Assembly (NCBI GenBank): GCA_948567375.1
Contig: OX419757.1
Coordinates: 61,008,001 to 61,072,000, forward strand
DNA: 64,000 nt
Origin: Lunularia cruciata
Lineage: Eukaryota; Streptophyta; Marchantiopsida; Lunulariales; Lunulariaceae
Reading direction: 5' to 3'
Shown here in pieces: positions 43,421 through 53,916 of the stretch. Every line of letters starts with the position of its first letter. Position 1 is the stretch's first letter. Position numbers and translations under genes: made by a program. A model generated the notes under the pieces. The model was not told where the DNA came from, searched no databases, and saw only the letters and a list, made by a program, of their open reading frames with translations.

Positions 43421-44068
43421 GTTCCCAAAGATGAATCTAAACACTCAAACATGCTTTTTGTTGATCTCAAACTTCTCATGCATGAGATCTCCACTCTGCA
43501 GAATTGACCCTTCCTCACAATGTCACTCAAATCTCCCAACGAATATGTCACAGTCCTCTGAAATTTTCCACACTTGATCACAACTCTAGGGCGTCCCTCC
43601 CTGCAAAATTTTAGATCTTTTCATCGAGCCATTTGGCCTAGACACCTTTCTATTCAGCACCCATATTTCAGATTTGGTCTGAAAACCACCCCCCTCACTT
43701 CAAAAACTCATAACGCACTGCGCAAAAATGATCTCTCTCTAATTTTTGTGGCACCAGGTAGGATACAATGCACTGAATTTTCTTGGAAATTTTCAGGACA
43801 ATTCACTAAAAATTGAAGAAATGGCAGACTCTGTACAATTTTCCAGAGAGCATGCAGTTGCGGGAGCACTTTACCCTATCAACTTTCAAAAATTCTAGCC
43901 CAGTGTGCATAGAAGCTCTCTCAATAATTTCAAGTGTGCTAACTGAAAGATAACCCAAGCTATCATGTGTAGAAATCTCAAGTCCAGATCTCAAACTTGA
44001 GATTTTGCCCAAAATCACCTTAATCCCCAAAATCTGCAATCCACCTCACACAATCTCTCCAATTCCTC

Positions 44069-44239
44069 TCATGTGTACAAGATGTACAAAATCACCTCAA
44101 AGACATCATAATGAACTACAGGGTATACAAATGGATCTTGGTTCTCTAACATAAGTTCAGCCCTCTCCTCTCCTAATGTTCTCTCCAAGTGAGCTCTCAT
44201 AGCCTCCTTCTGCCTAATGTAGAATTGGACGCGGAACAT
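44069..44239 (-). CDS. F1 first leader ORF (56 codons)
   Basis: It has an ATG about 40 bp after the 5' LTR (MFRVQFYIRQKEAMRAHLER...), charged and helical in look. It is identical in F3 at 59304-59474. It could be a real small protein, the 5' exon of a spliced ORF with the zinc-knuckle ORF, or chance. Confidence 0.4.
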   Translation of the reverse strand: MFRVQFYIRQKEAMRAHLERTLGEERAELMLENQDPFVYPVVHYDVFEVILYILYT

Positions 44240-44258
44240 TATCTTGCCTTCTAGAGAG

Positions 44259-44276
44259 GTCCCGGCAACGGAACCA
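44259..44276 (-). other. Primer-binding site of F1
   Basis: Element sense TGGTTCCGTTGCCGGGAC, starting four bases inside the 5' LTR end. It has the usual TGG start; the donor tRNA was not assigned. F3 has the same site with one change (GCTGGGAC). Confidence 0.7.
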
Positions 44277-44280
44277 AAAA

Positions 44281-44959
44281 TGTGAGCCGGCCTGTCTCTC
44301 ACTCAGGATGAACCTCTGATGGCTATTATGGTAGCGCACCATGGACTAAGAAGGCAAGGAACCCCAACTCCATCATACTCCTCCAAGGCTAACACTCCAA
44401 GACTCAAGACATTGCTCACTAGAGAACTCAATGAGAGAGAGATAGTTGCAAATGAAAGGATGATGAGTACCTCCTCACTCCTTGTTTATATACTTGTGAA
44501 ATAGTTACGTACCAAAGTTACTAATTACCGTAGTAACTCAAGTTACTAGACTAAAAGTCAAGTAAAGTCAAAAAGTAGAAAGGAATATCCATTCACATGG
44601 GCATATTCCCCTTATCTTGACCCAACCACTAAAGCAAGGATTCCTTCACATGGGCTATCCTTGGACTAAAGAAGAATCCAAAACAAAAAGGCTTGCGGGC
44701 CCAAGAGTTCTAAACTCTTTCCCCAAAGCCAAACACCTAGGAATAATACCAAGTCAACACACTAAAATCCAAAATAGTGGTGCTCATCTTTTCTACTTCC
44801 TCTAAAGTAAGGTCCCATCTATCTTAGCTATGACTAACTTTAGCTAACCATGACTAATATAGAACCATCCTTTATCTCTATATAAATAATATCTCTTAAG
44901 TACTTGTAATACCAAGCTAAATATCACAATACCACACACATGCACAAATGGGTGTTACA
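44281..44959 (-). repeat. 5' LTR of F1 (679 bp)
   Basis: It is the same length as the 3' LTR, with one difference seen. The TATA-like TATATAAAC lies in element sense about 210 bp before the LTR end. Confidence 0.95.
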
Positions 44960-44963
44960 GTCC
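44960..44963. repeat. Target-site duplication of F1, right (GTCC)
   Basis: Identical to 37154-37157. Confidence 0.8.
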
Positions 44964-46070
44964 ACATATACATGAAAAGGGACGTCCCAATTTGGGGCCC
45001 TCATAACTGGTGCTTCAACCAGTTTCTTCTTCAACACCTGGAAAGCTTCTTCTTGACTTGCTTCCCACAGATAGTCTTCGGATTTCTTCAGAAGCTTTGT
45101 GAGTGGTGTAGCAAGCACTGCATAGTTTGACATGAAGCATCTGTAATATCCGACATGTCCCAAGAAGGCTCTCAACTCCCGGATGTTCTTCGGGGATTCC
45201 AAAGCTGTGATTATCTTAACCTTCTCAACATCGACTTCAATACCTTGGCTTGACACCCGATGCCCCAGAAGAATTCCCTCCTTCATTGCAAAGAAGCATT
45301 TCTCCGGGTGTAATGACAAGCCGGCAAACAACACCATTCAAACGTTTGGCAAAGGTAATCTAAATGTACATCTCTTCGCCCAAACACACAAAAGTCATCA
45401 ATAAAAACTTCCACAAATTTGCACAAGAAATCTTTAAAGATTGAATTCATCATCTGCTGGAAAGTAGCGGGAGCATTACACAACCCAAAGGGCATTTGAT
45501 TGTAAGCGAAAGTGCCCCAATCGGTCGTGAATGTAGTTTTATCCTTGTCCTCTTCTTGAATGGATACTTGATTGTACCCTGAAAATCCATCAAGAAAACT
45601 ATAACAAGGATGCCCAGCTACCTGATCTAAAATTGTATCGGTAAAAGGCAAGGGATGATGATCTTTCCTTGTAACTGCGTTCAACTTTCGGAAGTCTTGG
45701 CACACTCGGATCTTCCCTATTTTCTTCTTCGGGACAATGACAATGGGAGAGACCCATTCACTGCTCAAGACAGGGAAGATGATTCTGGCTCCTAAGTACT
45801 TGTCAATTTCATCTTTCACCAAAAGCGAGTACTTCGGGTTCAGGCGGTATTGTCGTTGCCAAACCGGAACTGCACCTTCAACCAAATCAATCCAGTGTTC
45901 TCCAAATTCTTGTGGAATACCCGGCATTTGATCAATCGACCAGGCGAATACATCCTGGAACTCTATAAATAGGGCAGTGTATCCTGCCAACTCCTCCGAA
46001 GTAACTGTCTTTGAGATTTTTAAAATTTTTCCTTCAGTTAGTAACACATCTTGATAGTCATCGGGGTTGA
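44964..46070 (-). pseudogene. Element H reverse transcriptase and start of RNase H
   Basis: The frame 46047-45283 carries WIDLVEGAVPVWQRQYRLNP, VCQDFRKLNAVTRKDHHPLP, FLDGFSGYNQVSI, MPFGLCNAPATFQQMMNS and VFIDDFCVFG with both catalytic aspartates. After a frameshift near 45300 it continues as LHPEKCFFAMKEGILLGH and FLGHVGYYR, up to NWDVPFHVYVD, where F1 enters. The rest of RNase H is at 37157 downward. Confidence 0.85.
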
Positions 46071-47026
46071 TGACTCCTTCAACGTGGCTTACTCAGCTTA
46101 ACCCGAGGCGAGCGGCCATCAAACCCCCTTCCTCCAAGTCAGGTTCACCCGAGGCAAGGTCATATGGATCTTCGTCTTCAACATCCACCTTGTAGCATTC
46201 CAAGTGATTAACTTGGACTTTGTCTTTGGATTTGTCTGAGGACGAAGACGATGAGTCTTTGGATTTGTCCTCCTCTTCCAACGAGCTGGTTTCCCCAAGA
46301 TGAGGAACCTTCATCCAACTCACAATCACTAGCTTCTGCTCTTCGGACGAAATGTCCTTGAATCTTAACTTTTGGTGATGCCAATCCACTACAACTTAGG
46401 CACTATACAACCAGGGTCTACCGATCAACAGAGGGTAACCAATTTTTGTCACTGGTCGCAACACGATGTAATTCAACTTGAAGGGTACCCCTCCAATGAT
46501 CGTGGTAATGTTTGACAGCATGCCCAATGGCCGTCTCCTGGTTTGGTCTGCAAACTTCAAAACTCGGGGTGTGGGTTCAAACGTATGAAACCTGAGTCAA
46601 TACGCAGTATCTTCAGTCATGACATTCACACCGGACCCCAAGTCAATGGGTATCGATGTGATCATGCACTCTGCAATCTCCGCGTCTACCTTGGGAGATC
46701 CCAAATCTTCTTGTTCAATACGATAAATAGCCGGCAGGTCCTTCTTTGACATCTACCTCACCTTCTTGAGGGCCGAATTAAGCTATCTCTTGTACAGCTT
46801 GTTATCTTCCCACAATTGCTTGAATGTAACGTTGGCATTTGTGGTGGCCAGATTGGCTATAATATCATATTGGGGAACTCCTCCCAATTTGACCGTCTTT
46901 GTCTTCGGCTTTGGATCCAAAGTCTCTCCATGTTCCCTCTTGACCTCGGGACGCTTCAAAATGGTGACGGGCTTGCTGATGGCCTTAACCCGAGGTTCCT
47001 TGGGTTGGCCCACCTTGGCTTGGATC
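46071..47026 (-). pseudogene. Element H protease and flanks
   Basis: The protease active site reads PIDLGSGVNVM at about 46655-46620, a D-L-G type seen in non-chromoviral plant elements. Downstream there is an acidic linker (46389-46093; SSSSSDKSKDKVQVNHLE). Upstream a basic part (KPVTILKRPEVKREHG) reaches the F2 site at 47026. Stops separate the pieces. Confidence 0.7.
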
Positions 47027-47716
47027 TGTGAGCCGGCCTGTCTCTCACTCAGGATGAACCTCTGATGGCTATTATGGTAGCGCACCATGGACTAAGAAGG
47101 CAAGGAACCCCAACTCCATCATACTCCTCCAAGGCTAACACTCCAAGACTCAAGACATTGCTCACTAGAGAACTCAATGAGAGAGAGATAGTTGCAAATG
47201 AAAGGATGATGAGTACCTCCTCACCCCTTGTTTATATACTTGTGAAATAGTTACGTACCAAAGTTACTAATTACCGTAGTAACTCAAGTTACTAGACTAA
47301 AAGTCAAGTAAAGTCAAAAAGTAGAAAGAAATATCCATTCACATGGGCATATTCCCCTAAGCATGTGGTCTTATCTTGACCCAACCACTAAGTCAAGGAT
47401 TCCTTCACATGGGCTATCCTTGGAATAAAGAAGAATCCAAAAGAAAAAGGTTTGCGGGCCCAAGAGTTCTCAACTCTTTCCTCAAAGCCAAACACCTAGG
47501 AATAATGCCAAGTCAACACACTAAAATCCAAAATAGTGGTGCTCATCTTTTCTACTTCCTCTAAAGTAAGGTCCACTCTATCTTAGCTATGACTAACTTT
47601 AGCTAACCATGACTAATATAGAACCATCCTTTATCTCTATAAATAATATCTCTTAAGTACTTGTAATACCAAGCTAAATATCACAATACCACACACATGC
47701 ACAAATGGGTGTTACA
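47027..47716 (-). mobile_element. F2: solo LTR of the F family
   Basis: A single 690-bp LTR with the F ends (TGTGAGCC...GTTACA on the plus strand), flanked by GATC on both sides (47023-47026, 47717-47720). Compared with F1 it has a 12-bp insert near 47358 (AAGCATGTGGTC), a 2-bp loss in TATATAAATA and several substitutions, so it is older. A solo LTR arises when the two LTRs of an element recombine. Confidence 0.9.
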
Positions 47717-49976
47717 GATCAGACCCTTTACTTTGGATAGAATGTCCACTGGAAAAATTGGAGACTTTGTCTTCATCTCTTCTTCCAAACTCAGTTCCCG
47801 AGTCCTGAGTAATGCCTCCTTTAATTCTTTCTGCAAGGCTTTAGCTTTGGCTTTTGTGAGGATCTTTTCCTCCTTGGCCGAAAGAATGGCTTTTGGGCGA
47901 AGTCTCTTTACCTTTCGGGAGGACGATGAGGTCGTACTCAGTTCTTCGGGATCACGCTTCTTCTTGCTGGAGCGTGTCTCAACCTTCAAAATTTCAAGAT
48001 CCGGCCATTCTCCTTCTGAGGCCGGACTCCCTTCTTGAGGTCTTTCTTCCTCAAGAGTTATGCAATTTACATTCGTATCCCCCTTTGGCTGAAGTGCTGC
48101 ACGCTCAGCGGGAGTCTGTACATTCTTTACAGGCGGCTTTGGGTTTGGTGGGTGAGGGCATTGGTTTCCCGTATGCCCCAATCCTTTACAGTTTCCGCAC
48201 AAAGGAACGTACCCAATTTGCCTTCTTGGCTCGGGACAGTTTGGGGACCAATGTCCCATCGAGCCACAATTATAACAGGCTCCGGGTGCAACATTCTGAG
48301 GCCAATTTTGGTTGCTCATTGGTGGTCTTCGTGGAGGAGCATTGGGGTTATACTCCCTAGGTCCAAACCTTGGACCTTGCTTGAGGCTGTACCTCCTCAG
48401 TTTGGTACACAGCTTCCTCGTCCTCATCTTGGTTCCATCTCAGAACCCAATCAATTTGCTACACCGGGAATGCATTACGAGTATTGCATTCTGTGTTGGC
48501 GTGGCCGGATTTGCCACATGCAGTGCACCACACATTAGATCATCCAAATGCTGGGGCCTTCCTTTGGTCCTTGGCACCAATCATCTGGATCTTGAAATCC
48601 GAAAAATCCTTGATGAGGGCATCTAGCTTCGTATCCGCCTTATGTACACTCTTGGCTGGAGGAGTCACTGGTTTCTTGCCTCTACGTCTTTTGACTTGTC
48701 TTGGCTTGGATTCTTCTTTGGATTCCGAAGAAGAGCTCGAAGTCGTGGAAGATTCGTCCAAAGAAGGGGAGGTACTGCGCGAAGCTCTTCTTCTGGGCTT
48801 CTTGCCTTTCTTCTCCCAATTTCTCCGGTTACCGGCAGAGTGAGAGTGGGCCACTTCATAACGAGCGACATGTTTGAGTACTTTGTCTAGGGAAGTTACA
48901 TTCCTCTCCCTGGCAAAGATTCGTATCTCTGGTGAAAGGCCCCCGAGGAACCAGGTAATGGTCTGGGCATCGGAGTAACCCACCACCCCCGATTGCTTGG
49001 GAACTCGGTTCGATAGTGCCATGAACCGCTCAGAGTAGTCTCTCAACTTCTCCTTCTTGCCACGGTCCAAATCGTTGAGTGCCACAAAGACACTCGTATT
49101 GTAATTAACTTCCCGGAATCGTTCCAAGAAGTTGTTTCTCAAGTCTGCCCAGTCCGCTAGTACAAACCCCTTCTGGGTCACATGGGTGTACCAGCTCCGA
49201 GCTTTCTTGCGGAGCAAACTTGGGAAAATTCTCAATCGATCTGCCAAGTCATGCTCCTTGTTAGCGAAGGAGATGACTTTGAATTCTTTGATGAATTCAT
49301 CGGAGTCTTCATCTTGTTATGTCCCCTTGTAATTCTGATAGGCGTGTCGGGTGATAGGAAGCAAAGTCATCGTTTGATGCAATGGGATCGGCTGAGGTAA
49401 TGCTGAACTTGACGGAACTGAAGGATTGGTTGGAATTGACGCCGTGTTGTCAGCCCAAGGATTCCAATTCGTCAAGTTCAAGGTGGGGTCTTCTTCGACA
49501 ATTTCTGCTATGAGGGTGTCGACTTCAACCCGAGTGGAAGATTCAGGCTCAACACCTTCGATTAGTTCTTCAAAATTCCTTCGGGACAACCTAGGAATCG
49601 TTCATAGAAGATGTTGACACTCGTCTTCCGTAAGTGTTCTTGCTGTCTTTTCTCAAACAAAGGTCTTCAAGGAAACAACTTCCTTTACAGCTCTAGGGGA
49701 AGTTGGTGTACTGGGCCGCAATGCATATGTTTGCCCACTCGATTCTTTCTTCTTCTTGGAAGAAGAGGGAGATGCAAAGTAGCCTTGCCAACCGCCTTCG
49801 CGTTTCTTGTGGTCAAGTTCTCGCAGGGCTTCTTGCACTTTGTGAAGAAGTTGAAACTCCGACGCCTCTCGTTCAGTTTTGTCAATGATGGGTGGGACAT
49901 TCAGAAGTTTGTTTTCTTCACACTGAAGTGCTCGTCTTCGAGCTCTCTCCTCCCGTTGTTCTCTCATTGCAGACAT
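47717..49976 (-). pseudogene. Element H gag with three zinc knuckles (stops in frame)
   Basis: Pieces 49976-49653, 49589-49317, 49247-48540 and 48427-47717. Capsid-like text: LLRKKARSWYTHVTQKG, DYSERFMALSNRVPKQSG, TWFLGGLSPEIRIFARE. A basic Ser-rich region follows, then CTACGKSGHANTEC (about 48530-48490), CYNCGSMGHWSPNC and CGNCKGLGHTGNQC (about 48290-48155). Stops at the fragment ends are mainly TAG/TGA where I has CAG or CGA-like codons. F2 separates it from the protease. Confidence 0.85.
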
Positions 49977-50039
49977 TCATATTGCATTGCTACCCAGTTT
50001 CCAATTTGGCTTTGTATTCTTCCACTTCCGAGATTTGTA

Positions 50040-50057
50040 TCCCCGGCAACGGCGCCA
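50040..50057 (-). other. Primer-binding site of H (Asp tRNA type)
   Basis: Element sense TGGCGCCGTTGCCGGGGA, a few bases inside the 5' LTR. This matches the site usually assigned to Asp tRNA in Athila/Tat-type plant elements. Confidence 0.85.
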
Positions 50058-50732
50058 AAAATCATGTGACAACCCGGCAAATATCACTTTTGCGGTAATT
50101 GGGTAAGTAAAGTTCGTTCCCGCAGAGATACAAGTCAGAAATATCCAAACACAAAGCAAAGTAACAATTTAGTTCTTCTTGGTTGCGTCTTTAATCTCTC
50201 AGGCAGAAACCACACCCAGAAGAGAGTAACAAGCACTGATTCACAGTCTTATCACAAATTCACACTTCTTAATCACAACTCCATCAAATCTTTCCAAACA
50301 ATCTTGATTGTGATGATTCAGGCTCTCCCAAAAATGACACTTCACTACAAAATGACTTTGCCTCAGAATTGTGTTCCACCCCTCCACTGAAGGCACAACT
50401 TCCTCGATCAAAATTGCTTCACATCAACTTTGCACTACACTCACAAAAGCAAAATACTACCAACACTACAATTCCTCTCAGATCTGTCAAGGCATTGCTT
50501 TGATTGCACTTCACTCAAGATCAAACACACAGAATGAAGCTCAAGGTTGTGGAATCCAACATCCAACAAGCACTCTGATTTGCACTTTGAATTTCTCCAA
50601 ACACTCACAAAAACAATTGCAAAGTTGATACTCGGAATCAAGGTCAAGCAACGAGCACTGCTTCACAGCACTTTGCTTTATCTATTCTCAGAAATAATGA
50701 GCACTGAACAACATTTTCCTACGAATGCCACT

Positions 50733-50740
50733 CTTAAATA
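50733..50740 (-). promoter_or_regulatory. TATA-like element of the G-family LTR
   Basis: Element sense TATTTAAG, preceded by CTTCAC. It is also in the 3' LTR near 32310. It falls in the part deleted from I. A weak call. Confidence 0.35.
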
Positions 50741-50856
50741 GTGAAGCAATTGACAGTTCTAACAACTATACCGTTCTACCACAACTGTTCTAACCTGCAA
50801 ATCCGAAATAACAATGCACCTCTTCATATCTGCCTCTTCAAATCTCAAATCGGTTA

Positions 50857-53552
50857 CTAATCTGATCCGATGTCTACTTCTTCCTCGGCTTGCAAACCCG
50901 AACCCGAAGTAATCTTTCTTCCTACTATCTTTTCCTCGGGTTTCAGATCTTCTACTTCTTCTACCAATTCCAGCAATTCTCTTTCCTGATCTGAAATTTC
51001 ACTAGTGGGTAATCTATCTAACTCCTTATCTCTTGACCCACTCCTCTCTAATGTCTTTGATGGCAACTCCGAAGACATTTGGACTCCTATGTTATCTACT
51101 TTGGGTTTTGCTTTAACATCTTTCCGAAGTTTTTCTAGCTCTATCTTCACTAAGTCTAATCTAATGGAAATGTTATCCTCTACTTCCAACACCTTCCTAT
51201 CTACACGAGTTCTTAATTTTATTAACAAGGCATTCATCTCCGTGTCCTTTGCTTGTCTTCACCTCGTCTCTTGCACCAACAACTTCAACTCGTGCAGACG
51301 TGCTTCTTCAATTCAAACGCTGGCTTCTGTACTTAACATCGCGTTCACTCTGAGGATTATCTCCTTCAATGGCTCCAATCTTGTCTTCCTCTCTCATTCC
51401 CGATCTGCAAGCCATTCCTCTCTGTACATTGCCAACTCTTCTTCGAACTCGGCTTTCACCGCTTCCTTCTCTTTCTCCTTCTATTCAACCTTCTCTTCCT
51501 GATTACGAAGTAACTCTCGTAATCTCTCTTCTTCTCTATATCTCGCAGCCAACTCTTGTTGCCAAAGTTGCTTCTTCTCCTCCATACTTTCCATCACTCT
51601 ATCAAGCTCTTGATCCTTTGATGCTATCCTCGCCATAGCATGGATAAGCTCTACTCTTGAATCAGCAAACTGCTACTTCAAGATTTTGGTTTCAGCTACC
51701 TGTCTTTCCCTTGCGATATCACTCTTCCTCGCAAGATCCTCTCGATAGATCACTTCTCTCTTCAGGTCTTTGATTACCTGACTTCTCTCGACTGCCTCCG
51801 CTCGCAATACTTCTCTCTCCTCCTCACCTTGGGTTACATTCCTCCTCAACTCCGAGTTCTCTTCTTCTAATCTTGCTACCACCTGCAGTTTAGTCTTTAC
51901 CTTGGGACAAGTTGACTGCATCTCCTTCTTCTTCTGCTCCAACTTTACTAGCAGCGGGCACACTACCTCTCGTAGGTACTCCACTCCATCACTAGCAACT
52001 TCTTCCTCCCGCGGAGGGGTCTCTCTTCTCTCCTCGTGTTCTCCCGATACTCGCCCTCTTCTCTGGAGTCTTCGTATCGGGATTGATGCCTCACTGCCCG
52101 AGCTTTCTTCTACCTCTGTTTTCACTCGACTTGGTCCCGCCTCACACTTTGCCTTATGTTGCAAGCAAACTCCTTGCTGCATTGCAATCTTCTTCTCCTC
52201 TGGCACCGGTACTTCGTCTTCCAGCGCTGTATTGTCTTCGGCTTCTACCTCGGCCTGCACTTCTTCTTTGTATTCTTCAGCCACTAGCGCCGAGGTCATT
52301 TCTCCACCGTCCTCACTATCACTGCTCGTATCTCTGCTCTGTAGCGTAAGCTCAAGTTCCTCCTCATGCTCTGAGTCCTCCGTCTTGAGCTCGGCCTCGT
52401 CTTCTAAGTCTTCATCTTCTGACTCAATTACCACCATTCCTCGCCTTGGGTTACTTTTCTACATCTTTCGAGGTTTCTTATTTTCTTTAGCTTCTGCTTG
52501 CCGAGTCCTCTTCTTCGTCGGAGTACTTACTACGACCTCCACGTTTTTTGTTGTCTTTGCGTAGTAATCATCCGTGCTCCGAATTTGCAAAATGTATTGC
52601 TACTCCTCAACATCAACCTCCTTTTGCACATCCGGATGGAAGTGCGACACCATCCAATTCCGCTCCGCCAAGTTCAGCAAATTGAGCCCAAGGTAAATGC
52701 GCTGCAAACGGCACAATATAATGTGGAGGCGACTTATCCCACAGATTCCACACCATTGCCTTGTTCTCTCGTGAAAACACCTCCACCTCGCAGTGGAGGT
52801 GACTTATCTTGTAGATTCCACATAATCTGCCTCGTTCTCCAGTGAAAGCACCTTGCCCAATTAATTGGTTCTCCTGCAAACGATTTGTGAAAGAACACCG
52901 CTTGGTGTTTCATCACATATGTTGTTCTCTCCGGCTTCAGGATTGCCATCAAAGCACTCACAATTCCTCTCTTGACAAGGTCTTTATAACTTTCTACCTT
53001 GTACCCATTCTTTGTTCTCTTTGACGAGAAGGCATCGCTCACGTCCTGAGTTTCTTGGGCTATCTCTCCTTTCCCCAAGAACGTGGCTCCCTGCTCCGAG
53101 CCTGCCTCCTTCCCGAGTACGAGTCTCCAATCCGACTCTGTCCAGCGAGCCGGATTTCCTCTCTTCCCTTCTTCCTTGGGTCCATCGAGACACTTACTCT
53201 TGATGATTTCTGTCATGAATCTTGGAAAACTTACGTTCCAGTTCTATGCCAGAAATGTGATCCGAAGTCGGCTCAAGACTTTGATCCTCGCTACTACATC
53301 TAATCTTTGAATTGCATGATTTCTCACTGTGAATTTGGAGTTCTTCTTTCCTCCTCCCATCTCTTCTGCTTTCTCACTTTCTCTTGATTTCACTCTCATG
53401 ACTTCTCCCTTGCGCACTAGCACGAGCCCAACTCTATTTCCCTTTCCCCGATCACTTGCAAGACGACTCCTCAACGGCAAAGGAAAATTGCTCAACATTT
53501 TGTCGTTGCAGTTTCGATTTTTATAGAGTTGCACTTCTTTGTCTTCCATCAC
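50857..53552 (-). pseudogene. Coiled-coil ORF inside the 5' LTR of H (broken)
   Basis: The counterpart of the ORF at 34979-32427. The longest piece (52437-51673, 254 codons) joins what are two pieces in the other LTR: acidic (SEDEDLEDEAELKTEDSEHE), then coiled coil. Other pieces are 53552-53244, 53216-52734 and 51237-50857. A TAG stands after ITFLA (about 53240) where the 3' LTR has TGG. Since each LTR is open where the other is broken, the frame was probably once continuous over most of the LTR. Both strands have ORFs here, but only the minus strand shows coherent composition and coiled coil. Confidence 0.6.
52725..52855. repeat. Tandem duplication of about 70 bp in the 5' LTR of H
   Basis: GTGGAGGCGACTTATCCCAC followed by GATTCCACACCATTGCC, GTTCTC and GTGAAAACACCT is repeated as GTGGAGGTGACTTATCTTGT, GATTCCACATAATCTGCC, GTTCTC and GTGAAAGCACCT. 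The 3' LTR has one copy (34290-34350). Confidence 0.8.
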
Positions 53553-53911
53553 TTCAAGTTTCTACCGAGAAATCACACCTCTGGCATGCACCTGTCACTG
53601 TCAATCAACCTTTGCGCATATGAGCCGCCAATTTTGAAACGGCCCCTTCTTGAATTTCTCGTCCAGACAAAAGGTTGTTAGACTATCTTCGCCTCGGGTT
53701 GAGCTCCCCCCCGATCTGAAGACAATTTACTTTGTATTGTTTGCTGACAGGGCATTTCCGCGTACTTCACCTTATGACCCAAAGTCACTTTACTTTGGGT
53801 TTCAACCCGGAGACTCTTTTCTTTGCCTTCTTTGGCCATACAGGCGCAATCCAACTTCTCTATACACTTCTTCTCCTTTATTCTGAAAAAAACAAAAATG
53901 TGGGCACCACA

Positions 53912-53916
53912 CTCCT
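53912..53916. repeat. Target-site duplication of H, right (CTCCT)
   Basis: Identical to 31630-31634. Confidence 0.95.

Larger units (their letters stand above)
42712..44280 (-). other. F1 leader between 5' LTR and gag-pol (1.57 kb)
   Basis: An unusually long leader. It contains the primer-binding site (about 44264-44276), a 56-codon ORF (44239-44069), a non-coding middle, and the zinc-knuckle ORF (43420-42947). Just before gag lies a purine-rich run of A and G, followed by AAGATGGGG at the start codon. F3 carries the same leader at 59263-60831. Confidence 0.8.
37158..44959 (-). mobile_element. Element F1: complete, apparently intact Ty3/gypsy element
   Basis: The element is 7802 bp with two 679-bp LTRs (37158-37836 and 44281-44959). 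On the minus strand it has a primer-binding site, a leader with small ORFs including a zinc-knuckle ORF, and one uninterrupted 1608-codon gag-pol. By eye the LTRs differ at one position (C against A in AGAGTTCTCAACTC, near 37588/44711). The insertion split the RNase H of H. It is the best candidate in the window for a recently or currently active element. Confidence 0.95.
31635..53911 (-). mobile_element. Element H: G-family Ty3/gypsy element with 3.8-kb LTRs, carrying F1 and F2 inside
   Basis: The 3' LTR (31635-35407) and 5' LTR (50065-53911) are flanked by a perfect 5-bp duplication, CTCCT. Between them, on the minus strand, lie an Asp-type primer-binding site, gag with three zinc knuckles, protease, reverse transcriptase, RNase H, integrase and a polypurine tract. 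F1 (37158-44959) splits RNase H and F2 (47027-47716) splits the gag/protease part. Without them the element is about 13.8 kb. It inserted into B. Confidence 0.95.
50065..53911 (-). repeat. 5' LTR of H (3847 bp)
   Basis: Element sense: TGTGGTGCCCACATTTTTG at 53911 to GGGTTGTCACA at 50065. It is 74 bp longer than the 3' LTR, mostly through a tandem duplication near 52725-52855. Confidence 0.95.

Noticed and set aside
51902-52564. Plus-strand ORF of 220 codons in the 5' LTR of H (and its partner at 33784-34344)
   Set aside because: It is Ser-rich text antisense to the acidic Glu/Asp and Ser codons of the minus-strand ORF; a shadow, with no domain and no agreement between copies.
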